From NCBI GenBank assembly GCA_945877655.1, contig CAMCSH010000002.1:1-39017 (forward strand): a stretch of 39,017 nucleotides of DNA, read 5' to 3'. The notes beneath the pieces are model-generated. The model ran no database searches, was not told the origin of the DNA, and worked only from the letters and a program-made list of their open reading frames with translations. This document shows, piece after piece, positions 14,965-23,424 of the stretch. Origin of the DNA: Lentisphaera araneosa HTCC2155 (GTDB lineage: Bacteria; Verrucomicrobiota; Lentisphaeria; Lentisphaerales; Lentisphaeraceae). Within the stretch, counting starts at the first letter, position 1, and each line of letters starts with the position of its first letter. A program made the position numbers and the translations under genes.

Positions 14965-17448
14965 TTACGGCGCCACTTCGATCTCCTGCTCCTTGCTGGA
15001 GCGCGGCACGCCGCCGTCACGCACCAGCATCACCAATTTGCGAGGCGCGGTCAATGGCTTGAGCAGACGCAGTTCGCCGCTGCTCCGATTGAGATCGAAA
15101 ACCCCGTCTTCATTGCCGCTTTTCAACGTGAATTCATGCAAGTCGCGCGGGTCGGCGTCTTCGGCCTTGTAAACCCCGAGAATTCCGGGTTTGGCTGCGG
15201 CGATTTTCGCTTGACCGAGAATCGCCGTCACCGGACGATTGCCGCACCAGGTCGGACCAGATTTCTTCGCCGTTTCACGTGCCTTGGCGCCGAGCGGGAA
15301 TTCGCCCTTGCCGAGGCCGTAGCGCTCGAACCAGGAAGCCAGATCGGCATGGGCCGCGCCAGACAGGCAGACCAGCATCCGGTCGCGTCGCCGCTGTCCT
15401 TCATCGCCGTCAGTCAAAGCCGCCAATTCGGCGTCTTCCTGCGGCTTGTCGTGGAATCGCCCGAGACGACCCAGGGCATCGCGCCAAATCTCCCAACCGA
15501 AGGACTCGGCGAGGCCGAAATGAAAGTCGTAGGCGACCGGCGATTCGCAGGCCGCCGTCCAGCTCCGGTCCTTCTCCGGCAAGGCGAGGAAATCCTTCAT
15601 CGCCGCCAGGCGCGAGGAGCCGTCCCAGGTCGAGTGCGTCTCGACGTCCCAGGGACCGCGGTGATGCAGCTTCATGTAGACGATCGCCGGCAGGAGATTG
15701 ACGTCGACCTCAGCGTGAGTGGCGATGGTGTACTCATCGCGGTAGCACGACTGGAAGCCGTGACCGAGTTCGTGGTAGAGCCCCCAGTCGCCGTCGCGGA
15801 AGAGATTGGGCTTGATCAGGAGATGATCGCCATCACCGGGACCAAGCATGAGCGGATAGCCGGAGTGGTGCAGTCCGACGCTGACCTGAATGTCTTGCAC
15901 CGCAGTCTCCGGACGTTGGCGCCAAGGGCCGAAGCCCAGCCATTCATCACCAAGGCGGATGACCTCGTCCCAGTGCTTGGCGTAAGCCTGTGGATTGTCG
16001 AGTTTGCTCAGCTCGCTGCGCGGCAGATACGAGACCATGTGCGACGAGCGCAAATAACCCCAGGCTCCGGGATTGAGGCGGGCCTGTTTCCACTGTTCCG
16101 GAGTGGTCACTCCGAGCTCATAGACCGGAGCTTCCAAGGCGCCTTCAAGTACCACCTCGACCTCGCCGAGATCGAGCCCCGGTTCGACATGGAAACGGAT
16201 CAGCCCGCCAAAGGGAGTGCCGAGTTTCGTCTCGTTCAATTCAAGCTTGAAATTACGGACGATCGAGGGGAAGCGGCGCAGCTCTTCCTTGGCGTTCTCA
16301 GCCCGCCACAACTGGTCTTCGTGGATGCCGATCATCAGCTCAAGTCCCTTGCCGGCGAGTGCCGCCGGAATTTTCACCGTCACGACCTGTCCCGCCGGAG
16401 CGTAGAGTCCGGTCTCGATCCAAGTGCCCTGTTCGACGCAATTCTGCAGTGTCGTATTGGCCGGCGAGGCGGCCCGGAAGCGCCGTGTCTGCGGCTGGCT
16501 TTTGCCCTCTGCGCAAAGCCCAGGAAAAGCCGCCGCTGCGGAATGCACAAAGAGCTTCTCGGGACTGATTTTATCGAGCTCGAGCCGCTCTTGATTGAGT
16601 AGGATGTCGGCGACCGGATCGAGGCCCATCTTCCAAGGTTTTTCTGCGCTCGGCGCAATCCAGCCCCACTTCTGACGCTGATCCTGAATCAACTTGGCGA
16701 GAATCGGCGGCGGATTGTCCAAGGCGAGGGATTCTTCGACGCTGCGACAGGCGAGGAGGCGCTCCTTTTCCCCGAGCTTGCCCGCAGCCAGGGCAGCGGC
16801 GGCCTTGGGGATCGAATGAAGCGGATTCGAATGATTAGGGAAAGCCAAGGGTTTGTCATTAGAAGAGATGTCGGCACTGAGCCTGAGTCCGGCATCGGCG
16901 AGGAGGCTGTCGAGGGTCTTGCGGCTCTTTTCGTCGAGGGCCCAGACGGTGCACAGGACGATCAAGCCTTCGCCTCGCTCAAGACGGGTTTTGACATCCA
17001 GCAGTGTCGCCTCGTGGTTGAGGCCATCCTGCTGGATCAAGCAGAAGCCACCAGGCATTTCCCCGCACTCGCTCAGACCGGCGTTTTTTGCGGCTTCCGC
17101 AAGGCCGTCGTGGCAATACAGGCGGCCCGCCGTTTTGCCGCGTCCGCACCATTTCGCCGCGCGGCTTAAAAGCTTGGGATCGGCGTTGAGCATGCTGTCG
17201 TGACCAAAAACCAGGACGCGAGATCTTTGCGGGTCGTCTTTCCAGAAGCCGAGGGCGGCTGGGATGCGACCATCTTCTTCGATCGCCAGGAGCTGGCTGT
17301 TTTCGCCGGAGAGCAGGAAGCTGCCGCTGTCGCCGTTGAACTTGATCCCGGTGGAATCCCCGATGATCTCCTGGCGGTCGGATTCGGCGGCCGCGAGGCT
17401 GGCGACAAACAGGCTCAAGGAGGCAAAAAGGCAGAGACACGGGCGCAT
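14965..17448 (-). CDS. secreted M60-family (enhancin/TCAF-like) zinc metallopeptidase with cadherin-like tail
   Basis: An 827-residue protein with a clear signal peptide (hydrophobic run ending VASLAAAE). The N-terminal 300 residues contain a TCAF-type alpha/beta region (VLVFGHDSML, GEGLIVLCTVWAL). The peptidase core has H559-ELGH563 followed by E580-VDVN, the HExxH plus distal Glu/Asn layout of the M60-like (gluzincin) family. The last 75 residues (VYKAEDADPRD, FDLNRSSGELRLL, VRDGGVP) look like one cadherin repeat. M60-like enzymes cleave mucin-type glycoproteins in characterised gut bacteria; the substrate here is unknown. It converges on the Pal-like operon and stands alone except for the downstream-oriented rhomboid-like gene behind it. 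Confidence 0.8.
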   Translation of the reverse strand: MRPCLCLFASLSLFVASLAAAESDRQEIIGDSTGIKFNGDSGSFLLSGENSQLLAIEEDGRIPAALGFWKDDPQRSRVLVFGHDSMLNADPKLLSRAAKWCGRGKTAGRLYCHDGLAEAAKNAGLSECGEMPGGFCLIQQDGLNHEATLLDVKTRLERGEGLIVLCTVWALDEKSRKTLDSLLADAGLRLSADISSNDKPLAFPNHSNPLHSIPKAAAALAAGKLGEKERLLACRSVEESLALDNPPPILAKLIQDQRQKWGWIAPSAEKPWKMGLDPVADILLNQERLELDKISPEKLFVHSAAAAFPGLCAEGKSQPQTRRFRAASPANTTLQNCVEQGTWIETGLYAPAGQVVTVKIPAALAGKGLELMIGIHEDQLWRAENAKEELRRFPSIVRNFKLELNETKLGTPFGGLIRFHVEPGLDLGEVEVVLEGALEAPVYELGVTTPEQWKQARLNPGAWGYLRSSHMVSYLPRSELSKLDNPQAYAKHWDEVIRLGDEWLGFGPWRQRPETAVQDIQVSVGLHHSGYPLMLGPGDGDHLLIKPNLFRDGDWGLYHELGHGFQSCYRDEYTIATHAEVDVNLLPAIVYMKLHHRGPWDVETHSTWDGSSRLAAMKDFLALPEKDRSWTAACESPVAYDFHFGLAESFGWEIWRDALGRLGRFHDKPQEDAELAALTDGDEGQRRRDRMLVCLSGAAHADLASWFERYGLGKGEFPLGAKARETAKKSGPTWCGNRPVTAILGQAKIAAAKPGILGVYKAEDADPRDLHEFTLKSGNEDGVFDLNRSSGELRLLKPLTAPRKLVMLVRDGGVPRSSKEQEIEVAP

Positions 17449-17528
17449 GAGGAACTCCGGGCTGGGGGGGAGATACTCAGTAGGATAGCGTCGTGACCGG
17501 GCGGTTCCCTCGCGCCGGGAGGAAGAAT

Positions 17529-18386
17529 CTACAAATCGGGACGGCGGAAGCGGCGCTCTTTAGACAAGAGGAAGGAGCTTAAAAAGCCCCATATGGCGCC
17601 GAGGGCCGCTGCAGCCGCCTGGGCGGTGGCGGGCACCTGGTCGGCCATGAAGCTCATCGGCTTCGGCTGGAACAGCAATTCCAAGACTAGCCAAATGGCA
17701 AGGATGAAGGCGACGGCACCGGAAAACTGGCCGCAATAATATTTATCCATCCGGCTGCGAGCCCAGAGAAATCCAGCGAAGCCGAAGGTCAGCGGACCAA
17801 AGCCATAACAGCTCAGCGGGCCGGTATGCCACGCTTGCAGGATGAACACCGGCAGACCGAGGCCGAGAGTCAAGACCGCGAGGTAAAGCTTGCCGCTGAC
17901 CTGCTCAATCCGGGCCGCAAAAAGACCGCCGAGACCGACGGTGATGGCGAAGAGGAGCGGATGGCTCTGCAGGAACAGCGGCGAGATCAAACGCCAGGGC
18001 TGGCGCCAAGGGACGGGCACATGCTCGCGCAGGACCGCCACATCGATCAGGCGCGGCTGCTCCGGGCTGATGTAAAAAAACACCTGCAGTCGCTCCATGT
18101 GCCGTCCCCAGTCAGCTACGGCAAAGCCGAGAGTCGCGACGAAAAGCAGGAGGAAAGTCACTGGATGTGCCCGGATCCACGACCACAGACGGTCGATGGA
18201 GCTTTCCGGATTCAGCGTCGTATGCTCCGCCAAGATGCTGCGCGCCGCCGCCATCAAAGGCTCGTCGACCAGGAGCTGATAGCCATCTCCTCCCGGTTCG
18301 AGCCGGTGCGGGATGCCATACTGCTCCAACAAGCGACTGATCGCCTGGGCATTTTCTTGTTTGCGGATGCTGATCAAAGCTTTCAT
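17529..18386 (-). CDS. GlpG-like rhomboid homologue lacking catalytic residues (pseudoprotease)
   Basis: I start at the ATG at 18386 (285 aa), which has TGGAGG close upstream. The N-terminal 55 residues match the GlpG cytosolic domain layout (paired helices around YQLLVDEP), then six or so membrane segments follow. Alignment to GlpG by eye gives GLFAARIEQVSGKLY for the TM2-TM3 loop, and GPLSCYGFGPLTFGFAGFLWAR for the active-site helix. Where rhomboids have GxSG there is G195-FGP198, so the serine is absent. The final helix has VPATAQAAAAALG where GAHIAGLAVG carries the catalytic His. H142 of the HxxxN pair survives. Length equals GlpG, so it is an intact gene for an inactive homologue, like an iRhom or derlin. 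Its role is unknown. Confidence 0.7.
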   Translation of the reverse strand: MKALISIRKQENAQAISRLLEQYGIPHRLEPGGDGYQLLVDEPLMAAARSILAEHTTLNPESSIDRLWSWIRAHPVTFLLLFVATLGFAVADWGRHMERLQVFFYISPEQPRLIDVAVLREHVPVPWRQPWRLISPLFLQSHPLLFAITVGLGGLFAARIEQVSGKLYLAVLTLGLGLPVFILQAWHTGPLSCYGFGPLTFGFAGFLWARSRMDKYYCGQFSGAVAFILAIWLVLELLFQPKPMSFMADQVPATAQAAAAALGAIWGFLSSFLLSKERRFRRPDL

Positions 18387-18520
18387 CGCCGCCTCCAGAG
18401 CTACCTCAAAATAACCCCGGAAATAGAAGATGAGGAGCGCTCCGCCAAAGAGCTTGATACAGCACTGGAGAGCGGGCATTTCGGCGCTAAGATGGCGGAT
18501 TACCCAAAGAGGAGCTTTCC

Positions 18521-19423
18521 ATGCCTGCGTTTTCCCTGCACCCCGGCGACAGCGTCGCCTTCATCGGCATCGGTGTCATGGGGCGCTCCATGGCCGCCCA
18601 TCTGATCAAAGCCGGCTTCAGCGTCCGCATCCACACCCGCACCGCAGCCAAAGCCGCCGAATTGCTGGCCCAGGACGCGATCTGGTGCGATTCGGCGAGC
18701 GAGGCCGTTCGCGGTGCCAAAGCAGTGATCACCATGCTCGGCTATCCCGACGAAGTCCGCCAGGTCCTGCTCGGTTCCAAGGGTCTGATCTCGGCTTGCA
18801 TCGCCCCCTGCCTGATCATCGATATGAGCACCTCCGAACCCAGCCTCGCGGTCGAGATTGCGGCCGCCGCAAAAGCCCGCGGTCTTGACGCCCTCGACGC
18901 TCCGGTTTCCGGCGGCGATCTCGGCGCCCGCAACGCCGCTTTGTCGATCATGGTCGGCGGCGACGCTGAAGCCTTCGAAGCCGCTCGTCCGCTCTTCGCA
19001 GCGATGGGCAAAACCATCGTCCACCAGGGCCCGCCCGGCACCGGCCAGCACACCAAAATGGCCAACCAGATTGCCATCGCCGGCAACATGATGGGGGTGA
19101 TGGAAGCCCTCCTCTACGCCCGCCGCTGCGGACTTGATCCGGAACAAGTCCTTGCCAGCATCGGCAGTGGCGCCGCCGGCTCTTGGAGCTTGAACAATCT
19201 CTACCCTCGCGTCCTCCGCAACGACTTCGCTCCCGGCTTCTACATCAAGCACTTCGTCAAAGACATGGGCATCGCCCTGAGCGAAGCCAAGTCGCGCAAT
19301 CTCCGCCTCCCCGGCCTCGAACTGGCACACAGCCTGTATAGCGACTACATGCAAGCCGGCGGCGGCGATGAAGGGACCCAAGCGCTGTACAAGGCGCTGG
19401 ACCGGTTCAATGGAGCGAAGTAA
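18521..19423 (+). CDS. NAD(P)-dependent beta-hydroxyacid dehydrogenase (3-HIBDH / tartronate semialdehyde reductase family)
   Basis: A 300-residue protein with AGAGGAG before the ATG. It shows the complete family pattern: FIGIGVMGRSMAAHL near residue 14 binds the dinucleotide, DAPVSGG is the substrate-binding loop, and GQHTKMANQ carries the catalytic Lys. The tail GDEGTQALYKAL is typical. Members reduce or oxidise short beta-hydroxyacids such as 3-hydroxyisobutyrate, tartronate semialdehyde or succinic/glyoxylic semialdehydes; the specific substrate is not decidable. It is transcribed divergently from the rhomboid-like gene across a 134-base gap and shows no obvious operon partner. Confidence 0.88.
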   Translation: MPAFSLHPGDSVAFIGIGVMGRSMAAHLIKAGFSVRIHTRTAAKAAELLAQDAIWCDSASEAVRGAKAVITMLGYPDEVRQVLLGSKGLISACIAPCLIIDMSTSEPSLAVEIAAAAKARGLDALDAPVSGGDLGARNAALSIMVGGDAEAFEAARPLFAAMGKTIVHQGPPGTGQHTKMANQIAIAGNMMGVMEALLYARRCGLDPEQVLASIGSGAAGSWSLNNLYPRVLRNDFAPGFYIKHFVKDMGIALSEAKSRNLRLPGLELAHSLYSDYMQAGGGDEGTQALYKALDRFNGAK

Positions 19424-19445
19424 GCTCTTCGCAGCTCCAGACCTC

Positions 19446-19463
19446 AAGGTCATTGGACCTTTT
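19446..19463. terminator. short hairpin AAGGTC-attg-GACCTT with T-run
   Basis: A perfect 6-bp stem followed by TTT, 23 bases after the dehydrogenase stop. It could be a weak intrinsic terminator or part of the adjacent GACC-rich repeat. Confidence 0.35.
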
Positions 19464-19485
19464 CTGAGATAGAAAACTCACAACT

Positions 19486-19516
19486 CCTTGACCTTGTGAC
19501 CCTGTGACCTGTGACC
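19486..19516. repeat. short GTGACC tandem-like repeat
   Basis: The stretch reads as degenerate copies of (CCT)TGTGACC: TTGACC, TTGTGACC, CTGTGACC, TGTGACC in succession. Like the CACAGAG and GGTTGAAA repeats elsewhere in the window, it sits in an intergenic gap. Confidence 0.45.
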
Positions 19517-19562
19517 AACTAGCACCCTTACTCCCTCACTCCCCAACCTTCAAAGGCTCCCC

Positions 19563-20186
19563 ATGAAAAACCTCATCCTCCTCGCTTCGCTTCTCGCCGC
19601 TGGCTGCACCACCACCATCGTTTCGGCGCCGCAACACCTGATGCCCGCCAATGCCCTCGGCCGCTTCGAACCGTGCAACTTCACCGGCACTCCCACCGAA
19701 GCGGAAATCAAGGACGGCGTTCTTACCCTGCCGATGGGCCAGCCGCTCAGCGCCGTCGCCTGGAAAGGCGAGCCGCCGCAGCGCGACATGTATCGCCTCA
19801 GCTACGAAGCGCGCCGGATCGACGGCCTCGACTTCTTCGCCGCCTGCACCTTCCCGGTCGGCCAGAACTCACTCACTCTTGTCCTCGGCGGCTGGTCCGG
19901 CGCAGTCTGCGGTTTGTCCAACATCGACGACAACGATGCCGCCCACAACAGCACCACCCGCAATGACGTCCTGTTCGAAAACGGCCGTTGGTACAAGATC
20001 GACATCGAAGTCCGCCACGGTCTCATTGAAGTCTTTCTAGACGGCAAGAGCTTCATGAAAGCCGACACCAATGGCAAAAAAGTCGACACCCGTCCCGAAG
20101 TGGAACGCACCAAGCCTCTCGGATTCTGCTCCTTCGAATCGAAAAGCGAAATCCGCAAGATGATGATTCAGAAGCTGCACGAGTGA
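19563..20186 (+). CDS. lipoprotein with DUF1080-like (concanavalin-type) domain
   Basis: A 207-residue protein. The lipobox LAAGC near residue 15 indicates a lipoprotein. The body has alternating beta strands with YRLSYEARRIDG, FFAACTFPVG, LGGWSGAVCGLSNID and WYKIDIEVRHGLIEVFLDG. This last segment resembles the 'RWYKIRVEVRGGRIEVFLDG' type core of DUF1080/LamG-like carbohydrate-associated domains abundant in PVC bacteria. No catalytic residues can be assigned. Its stop overlaps the start of the RmlD-like gene (TGATG), so they are probably co-translated although their functions seem unrelated. Confidence 0.65.
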   Translation: MKNLILLASLLAAGCTTTIVSAPQHLMPANALGRFEPCNFTGTPTEAEIKDGVLTLPMGQPLSAVAWKGEPPQRDMYRLSYEARRIDGLDFFAACTFPVGQNSLTLVLGGWSGAVCGLSNIDDNDAAHNSTTRNDVLFENGRWYKIDIEVRHGLIEVFLDGKSFMKADTNGKKVDTRPEVERTKPLGFCSFESKSEIRKMMIQKLHE

Positions 20187-21079
20187 TGAAGATTCTCCTC
20201 ACCGGCGCCACTGGCCTGCTCGGACGGGCGATTTCCCGCGAACTCAAGTCGCATGAAGTCCTCGGCCTGAGCTGGAGCCGCAGCGCTCCCGGACTGCGCC
20301 GCTGCGACCTCACCGATGCCGCGGCATTGAACTCGGTGCTGGAAGAATATCGGCCCGATTTCATCATTCACGCCGCTGCTGAAAGACGCCCCGACGTCTG
20401 TGAGAAAAATCCCGTCGCCAGCGCCGCTCTCAACCTCGGCTCGACCCGTCAACTCGCGGACTGGGCCGCAAAAAACTCATCGCGCCTGCTCTTCGTCTCC
20501 ACCGACTACGTCTTTGATGGCAGCACCCCGCCTTATGCGGAAGACGCAAAACCCAACCCTCTCAACGCCTACGGACTGGGCAAGCTCGAAGGCGAAAAGA
20601 TCTGCCGGAACAGCTCGGATCGGGCTTTGGTCCTGCGTGTTCCGGTGCTCTACGGCGAAGTCGAGCACTGGGGCGAAAGCTCGGTGCTGGATGTCGTCCC
20701 ACGTCTTCAATCGGGCGAGAGTCTCAAGCTCGATGACTGGGCCACCCGCTTCCCCACCTACACCGGCGATGTCGCACTTGCGCTTGCCGCAATGACCAAG
20801 CACCTCGCATCGCATCAAGATCTACCGGGCGGGATCTATCATTTCTCCGGAGACGAAGCTCTGAGCAAATACGCCATGACTGGTCTGATCCAAGCTGTCG
20901 GAGGCTTTGATTCCGAGCTTGTGCCCATCCCCTCCCCGCCCGCGACCGCGGCGCCGCGTCCCCGCAACGCTCAGCTCAGCTGCGGCAAACTCGATCGGCT
21001 CCTGCCCGGTCTGCGCCGCAGCCGCTTCGCCGAGGTGCTGACGGGATTAGACTTGACCGCAAAAAAAACTTTGACTTAA
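20186..21079 (+). CDS. RmlD-like SDR (dTDP-4-dehydrorhamnose reductase family)
   Basis: A 297-residue extended SDR, from the ATG at 20186 overlapping the previous stop; a GTG one codon earlier is the alternative. Motifs: LLTGATGLLGRAI (nucleotide loop), IIHAAAERRPDVCEKNP, FVSTDYVFDGSTPPYAE, and NAYGLGKLEGEK carrying the YxxxK catalytic pair. This matches the RmlD/MAT2B-type subgroup. True RmlD makes dTDP-L-rhamnose, but there are no rmlA/B/C genes nearby and several members of the group act on other substrates or as regulatory subunits, so I give no gene symbol. Confidence 0.78.
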   Translation: MKILLTGATGLLGRAISRELKSHEVLGLSWSRSAPGLRRCDLTDAAALNSVLEEYRPDFIIHAAAERRPDVCEKNPVASAALNLGSTRQLADWAAKNSSRLLFVSTDYVFDGSTPPYAEDAKPNPLNAYGLGKLEGEKICRNSSDRALVLRVPVLYGEVEHWGESSVLDVVPRLQSGESLKLDDWATRFPTYTGDVALALAAMTKHLASHQDLPGGIYHFSGDEALSKYAMTGLIQAVGGFDSELVPIPSPPATAAPRPRNAQLSCGKLDRLLPGLRRSRFAEVLTGLDLTAKKTLT

Positions 21080-21183
21080 CATTTCAATCCATTGATAACA
21101 AAAGCCTTGCAATAAATCCAAAGATCGAATTTCTGGCAATCTGCTAAGAATCTCCGCAAGCCTCCCGAATCATCCGGAGGCGG

Positions 21184-21879
21184 ATGGAGATAAGAGTCAT
21201 GTTGGCGGCGGGAATCATATTGGGCTTGGCGGGGAGTCTGCACTGCATCGGCATGTGCGGCCCTCTCAATCTTGCCTTGCCCCTGCCGCAAAATCAGCGA
21301 CGAGCTTATCAGATCTCCCTTTTTCAGCTTCAGCTCGGCCGCATTATCGGCTACAGCCTGCTTGGCGCCTTGGTCGGCAGTTTCGGCTTCCTCTTGCACG
21401 ACCTGCTCTTGCAGCAAAGCCTGTCCCTCGGCCTCGGCCTGCTTCTCTTCCTCTTCCTCGTCCTCACCTGGGTCGGCAAACAGCCGTCGCCGCCGCCTTG
21501 GCTGCGCCGCGCCTGGGGCGCCTTGATGCGTCGCGAAGCTTGGCTGCTGGTCGGCCTGCTCAACGCCCTCCTCCCCTGCGGATTGAGTTTCGCCGCCCTC
21601 ACTGCCGCAGCGGCCGAAGCCAGCCCTTGGCGCGGTGCCGCCTTCATGGCGATCTTCGGGCTCGCCACCGTTCCCGCCCTCTTGGCGACCGCCGCGACGC
21701 GGCAGAAACTCCTTTCCTGGCCTAGGCTCCGCCGCCTCGCGCCGTCGCTCTCCATCGGCATTCTCGCAGCTCTCTTGATGATCCGCGGCCTCGGCCTCGG
21801 TATCCCTTGGCTCAGCCCCTCCGTCACCCATGATTCGGGTAAAGTCAAAATCAGCTGCTGTCACGAGGACTCGCCATGA
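21184..21879 (+). CDS. DsbD_2/TauE-SafE-like membrane protein
   Basis: A 231-residue protein with about six membrane helices. GGAGG precedes the ATG at 21184; a second in-frame ATG at 21199 is possible. Two paired motifs, GSLHCIGMCGPL at the first helix and LNALLPCGLSFAAL in the middle, are diagnostic of the cytochrome-biogenesis/urease-accessory-like family (PF13386) associated with metal or sulfur handling and cbb3 oxidase assembly. The C-terminus ends in a SCCHED cluster that could bind metal. Its last four bases overlap the start of the histidine kinase gene, suggesting a sensor operon that might respond to metal or redox state; that link is inference. Confidence 0.8.
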   Translation: MEIRVMLAAGIILGLAGSLHCIGMCGPLNLALPLPQNQRRAYQISLFQLQLGRIIGYSLLGALVGSFGFLLHDLLLQQSLSLGLGLLLFLFLVLTWVGKQPSPPPWLRRAWGALMRREAWLLVGLLNALLPCGLSFAALTAAAAEASPWRGAAFMAIFGLATVPALLATAATRQKLLSWPRLRRLAPSLSIGILAALLMIRGLGLGIPWLSPSVTHDSGKVKISCCHEDSP

Positions 21880-23408
21880 GCCGCAAAACACTTAGATTGT
21901 CTCCGCAAACGGAGACTCCGATGATCTTTCCTTCCGACCTCAGCCCCTCGCAACGCCTGCACGAATTAGAAGCGCTCAGCGCCGCCCTCGACGAAACCTC
22001 GATCGTTGCCGTCACCGACCCGTTTGGCATCATCAATCACGCCAATCGCCGCTTCTGCGACATCTCGGGTTACACCCTCGAAGAGCTGCTCGGCAAGAAT
22101 CATCGCATCCTCAATTCCGGCACCCATCCGAAATCCTTCTTCACTGCCATGTGGCAGCACATCGGCGCCGGCAAGATCTGGCGCGGCGACATCTGCAACC
22201 GGGCCAAAGACGGCTCGCTCTACTGGGTTGACACCACCATCGTCCCGATCACCGGCACGAATGGTCAGGTCGACCGCTACATCTCGATCCGCCACGTCAT
22301 CACCCAACGCATGGAGTTGATGAGCGCCCTCAACGCCTCCGAAGCACGTCTCAACGCCATTCTCGATGCTTCCGCCGACGGCGTCGTCGTTCTCGAATCA
22401 AACTCCCAGGTCCGCCGCATCAACGCCTCCGCCGCGGCCATGCTCGGCTGCTGCCCCGCTATCGCCATCGGCCGCGATGCCCGCGACTGGCTCCCCGGTT
22501 GGGAACCCGGCATCGGCACCCGCGAAATCCTCGCACGAAATGAAGCCGGTCAAGACCTGCCGCTCTTCCTCAACGAACGCAGCCTCGTCCATGGCGGCGA
22601 AAACCTCACCCTGCTCTTCCTGCGCAACCTCTCGGAACAGAAAGAGACCGAACGCACCCTCGATTTGATGCGCCATCAGCTCGACGTCCAGACTCTCTTC
22701 AATCAGCGTCTCTCCGCCCTCGCCGCCATGGCCGGCGGCATCGCCCACGAGCTCAACCAGCCGCTCTCCGGCATCCGCGTCTATGCCGACATGGTCGCCA
22801 ACAGCATCGACAACAAACAAGTTCTCGATCCGCAGTCCACCGGCATCACCATGGGCAAGATCATCCGCCTCGTCGACCGCGCCGCCTCGATCATCGAACA
22901 CATGCGCCAGTTCGCCTCGGAAAAATCCCCCGGAGACCTCCGCTCCGAACGCCTGCCCCTGCGCCAGGCCGTCGATGCCTCCCTCGAACTCGTCGGCCAA
23001 CAACTGCGCAACCGCGGCATCGCCTTCCGCAATGAAATCGACGCCTCGCACCTCGTCCTTGGCAATCAACACCGGCTCGAACAGGTCTTCATCAACCTCT
23101 TCACCAACTCGCGTGACGCCATCGTCGATAAACCCGTCCCGCCCCTCGGCGGCCACTTCATCCGCCTCCGCTCCCACCTGTCGCCGCAAGGTCTCGAAGT
23201 CATCGTCGACGACTCCGGTCCCGGCGTGCCGGAATCGGTGCGCGACAAGCTCTTCGACCCCTTCGTCTCGAGCAAGGCCCCCGGCGCCGGCACGGGGCTC
23301 GGCCTGCCCATCTGCCACGGCATCCTGAAAGATTGCGGCGCCAGCATCCGCCTGCATCGCACCAGTCCCGACGGCACCAGCTTCATCCTCAACTTCCCGC
23401 GCTGCTGA
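21876..23408 (+). CDS. soluble PAS-PAS sensor histidine kinase
   Basis: A 510-residue protein with no evident membrane segment. PAS domain 1 (about 38-150) contains NHANRRFCDISGYTLEELLG and YWVDTTIVPI; PAS domain 2 (about 155-265) begins LNAILDASADGVVVLE. A HisKA domain has GGIAHELNQPLSG with H291 as the phosphoacceptor. The ATPase domain carries the N box (NLFTNSRDAI), G1 (DDSGPGVP) and G2 (GAGTGLGLPIC). The ELNQPL type of H box is common in NtrB/DctB-like kinases that partner sigma-54 activators, and the next gene is exactly that. Start ATGA overlaps the previous stop. The ligand is unknown. Confidence 0.92.
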   Translation: MSRKTLRLSPQTETPMIFPSDLSPSQRLHELEALSAALDETSIVAVTDPFGIINHANRRFCDISGYTLEELLGKNHRILNSGTHPKSFFTAMWQHIGAGKIWRGDICNRAKDGSLYWVDTTIVPITGTNGQVDRYISIRHVITQRMELMSALNASEARLNAILDASADGVVVLESNSQVRRINASAAAMLGCCPAIAIGRDARDWLPGWEPGIGTREILARNEAGQDLPLFLNERSLVHGGENLTLLFLRNLSEQKETERTLDLMRHQLDVQTLFNQRLSALAAMAGGIAHELNQPLSGIRVYADMVANSIDNKQVLDPQSTGITMGKIIRLVDRAASIIEHMRQFASEKSPGDLRSERLPLRQAVDASLELVGQQLRNRGIAFRNEIDASHLVLGNQHRLEQVFINLFTNSRDAIVDKPVPPLGGHFIRLRSHLSPQGLEVIVDDSGPGVPESVRDKLFDPFVSSKAPGAGTGLGLPICHGILKDCGASIRLHRTSPDGTSFILNFPRC

Positions 23409-23424
23409 AACCAAAGGCAAAATC

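Noticed and set aside
14617-16602. Plus-strand open frame of about 660 codons crossing paralogue 4 and the M60-like gene
   Set aside because: It overlaps three well-supported features, including a terminator, and is Arg/Pro-rich at the start as in a frame-shifted reading.
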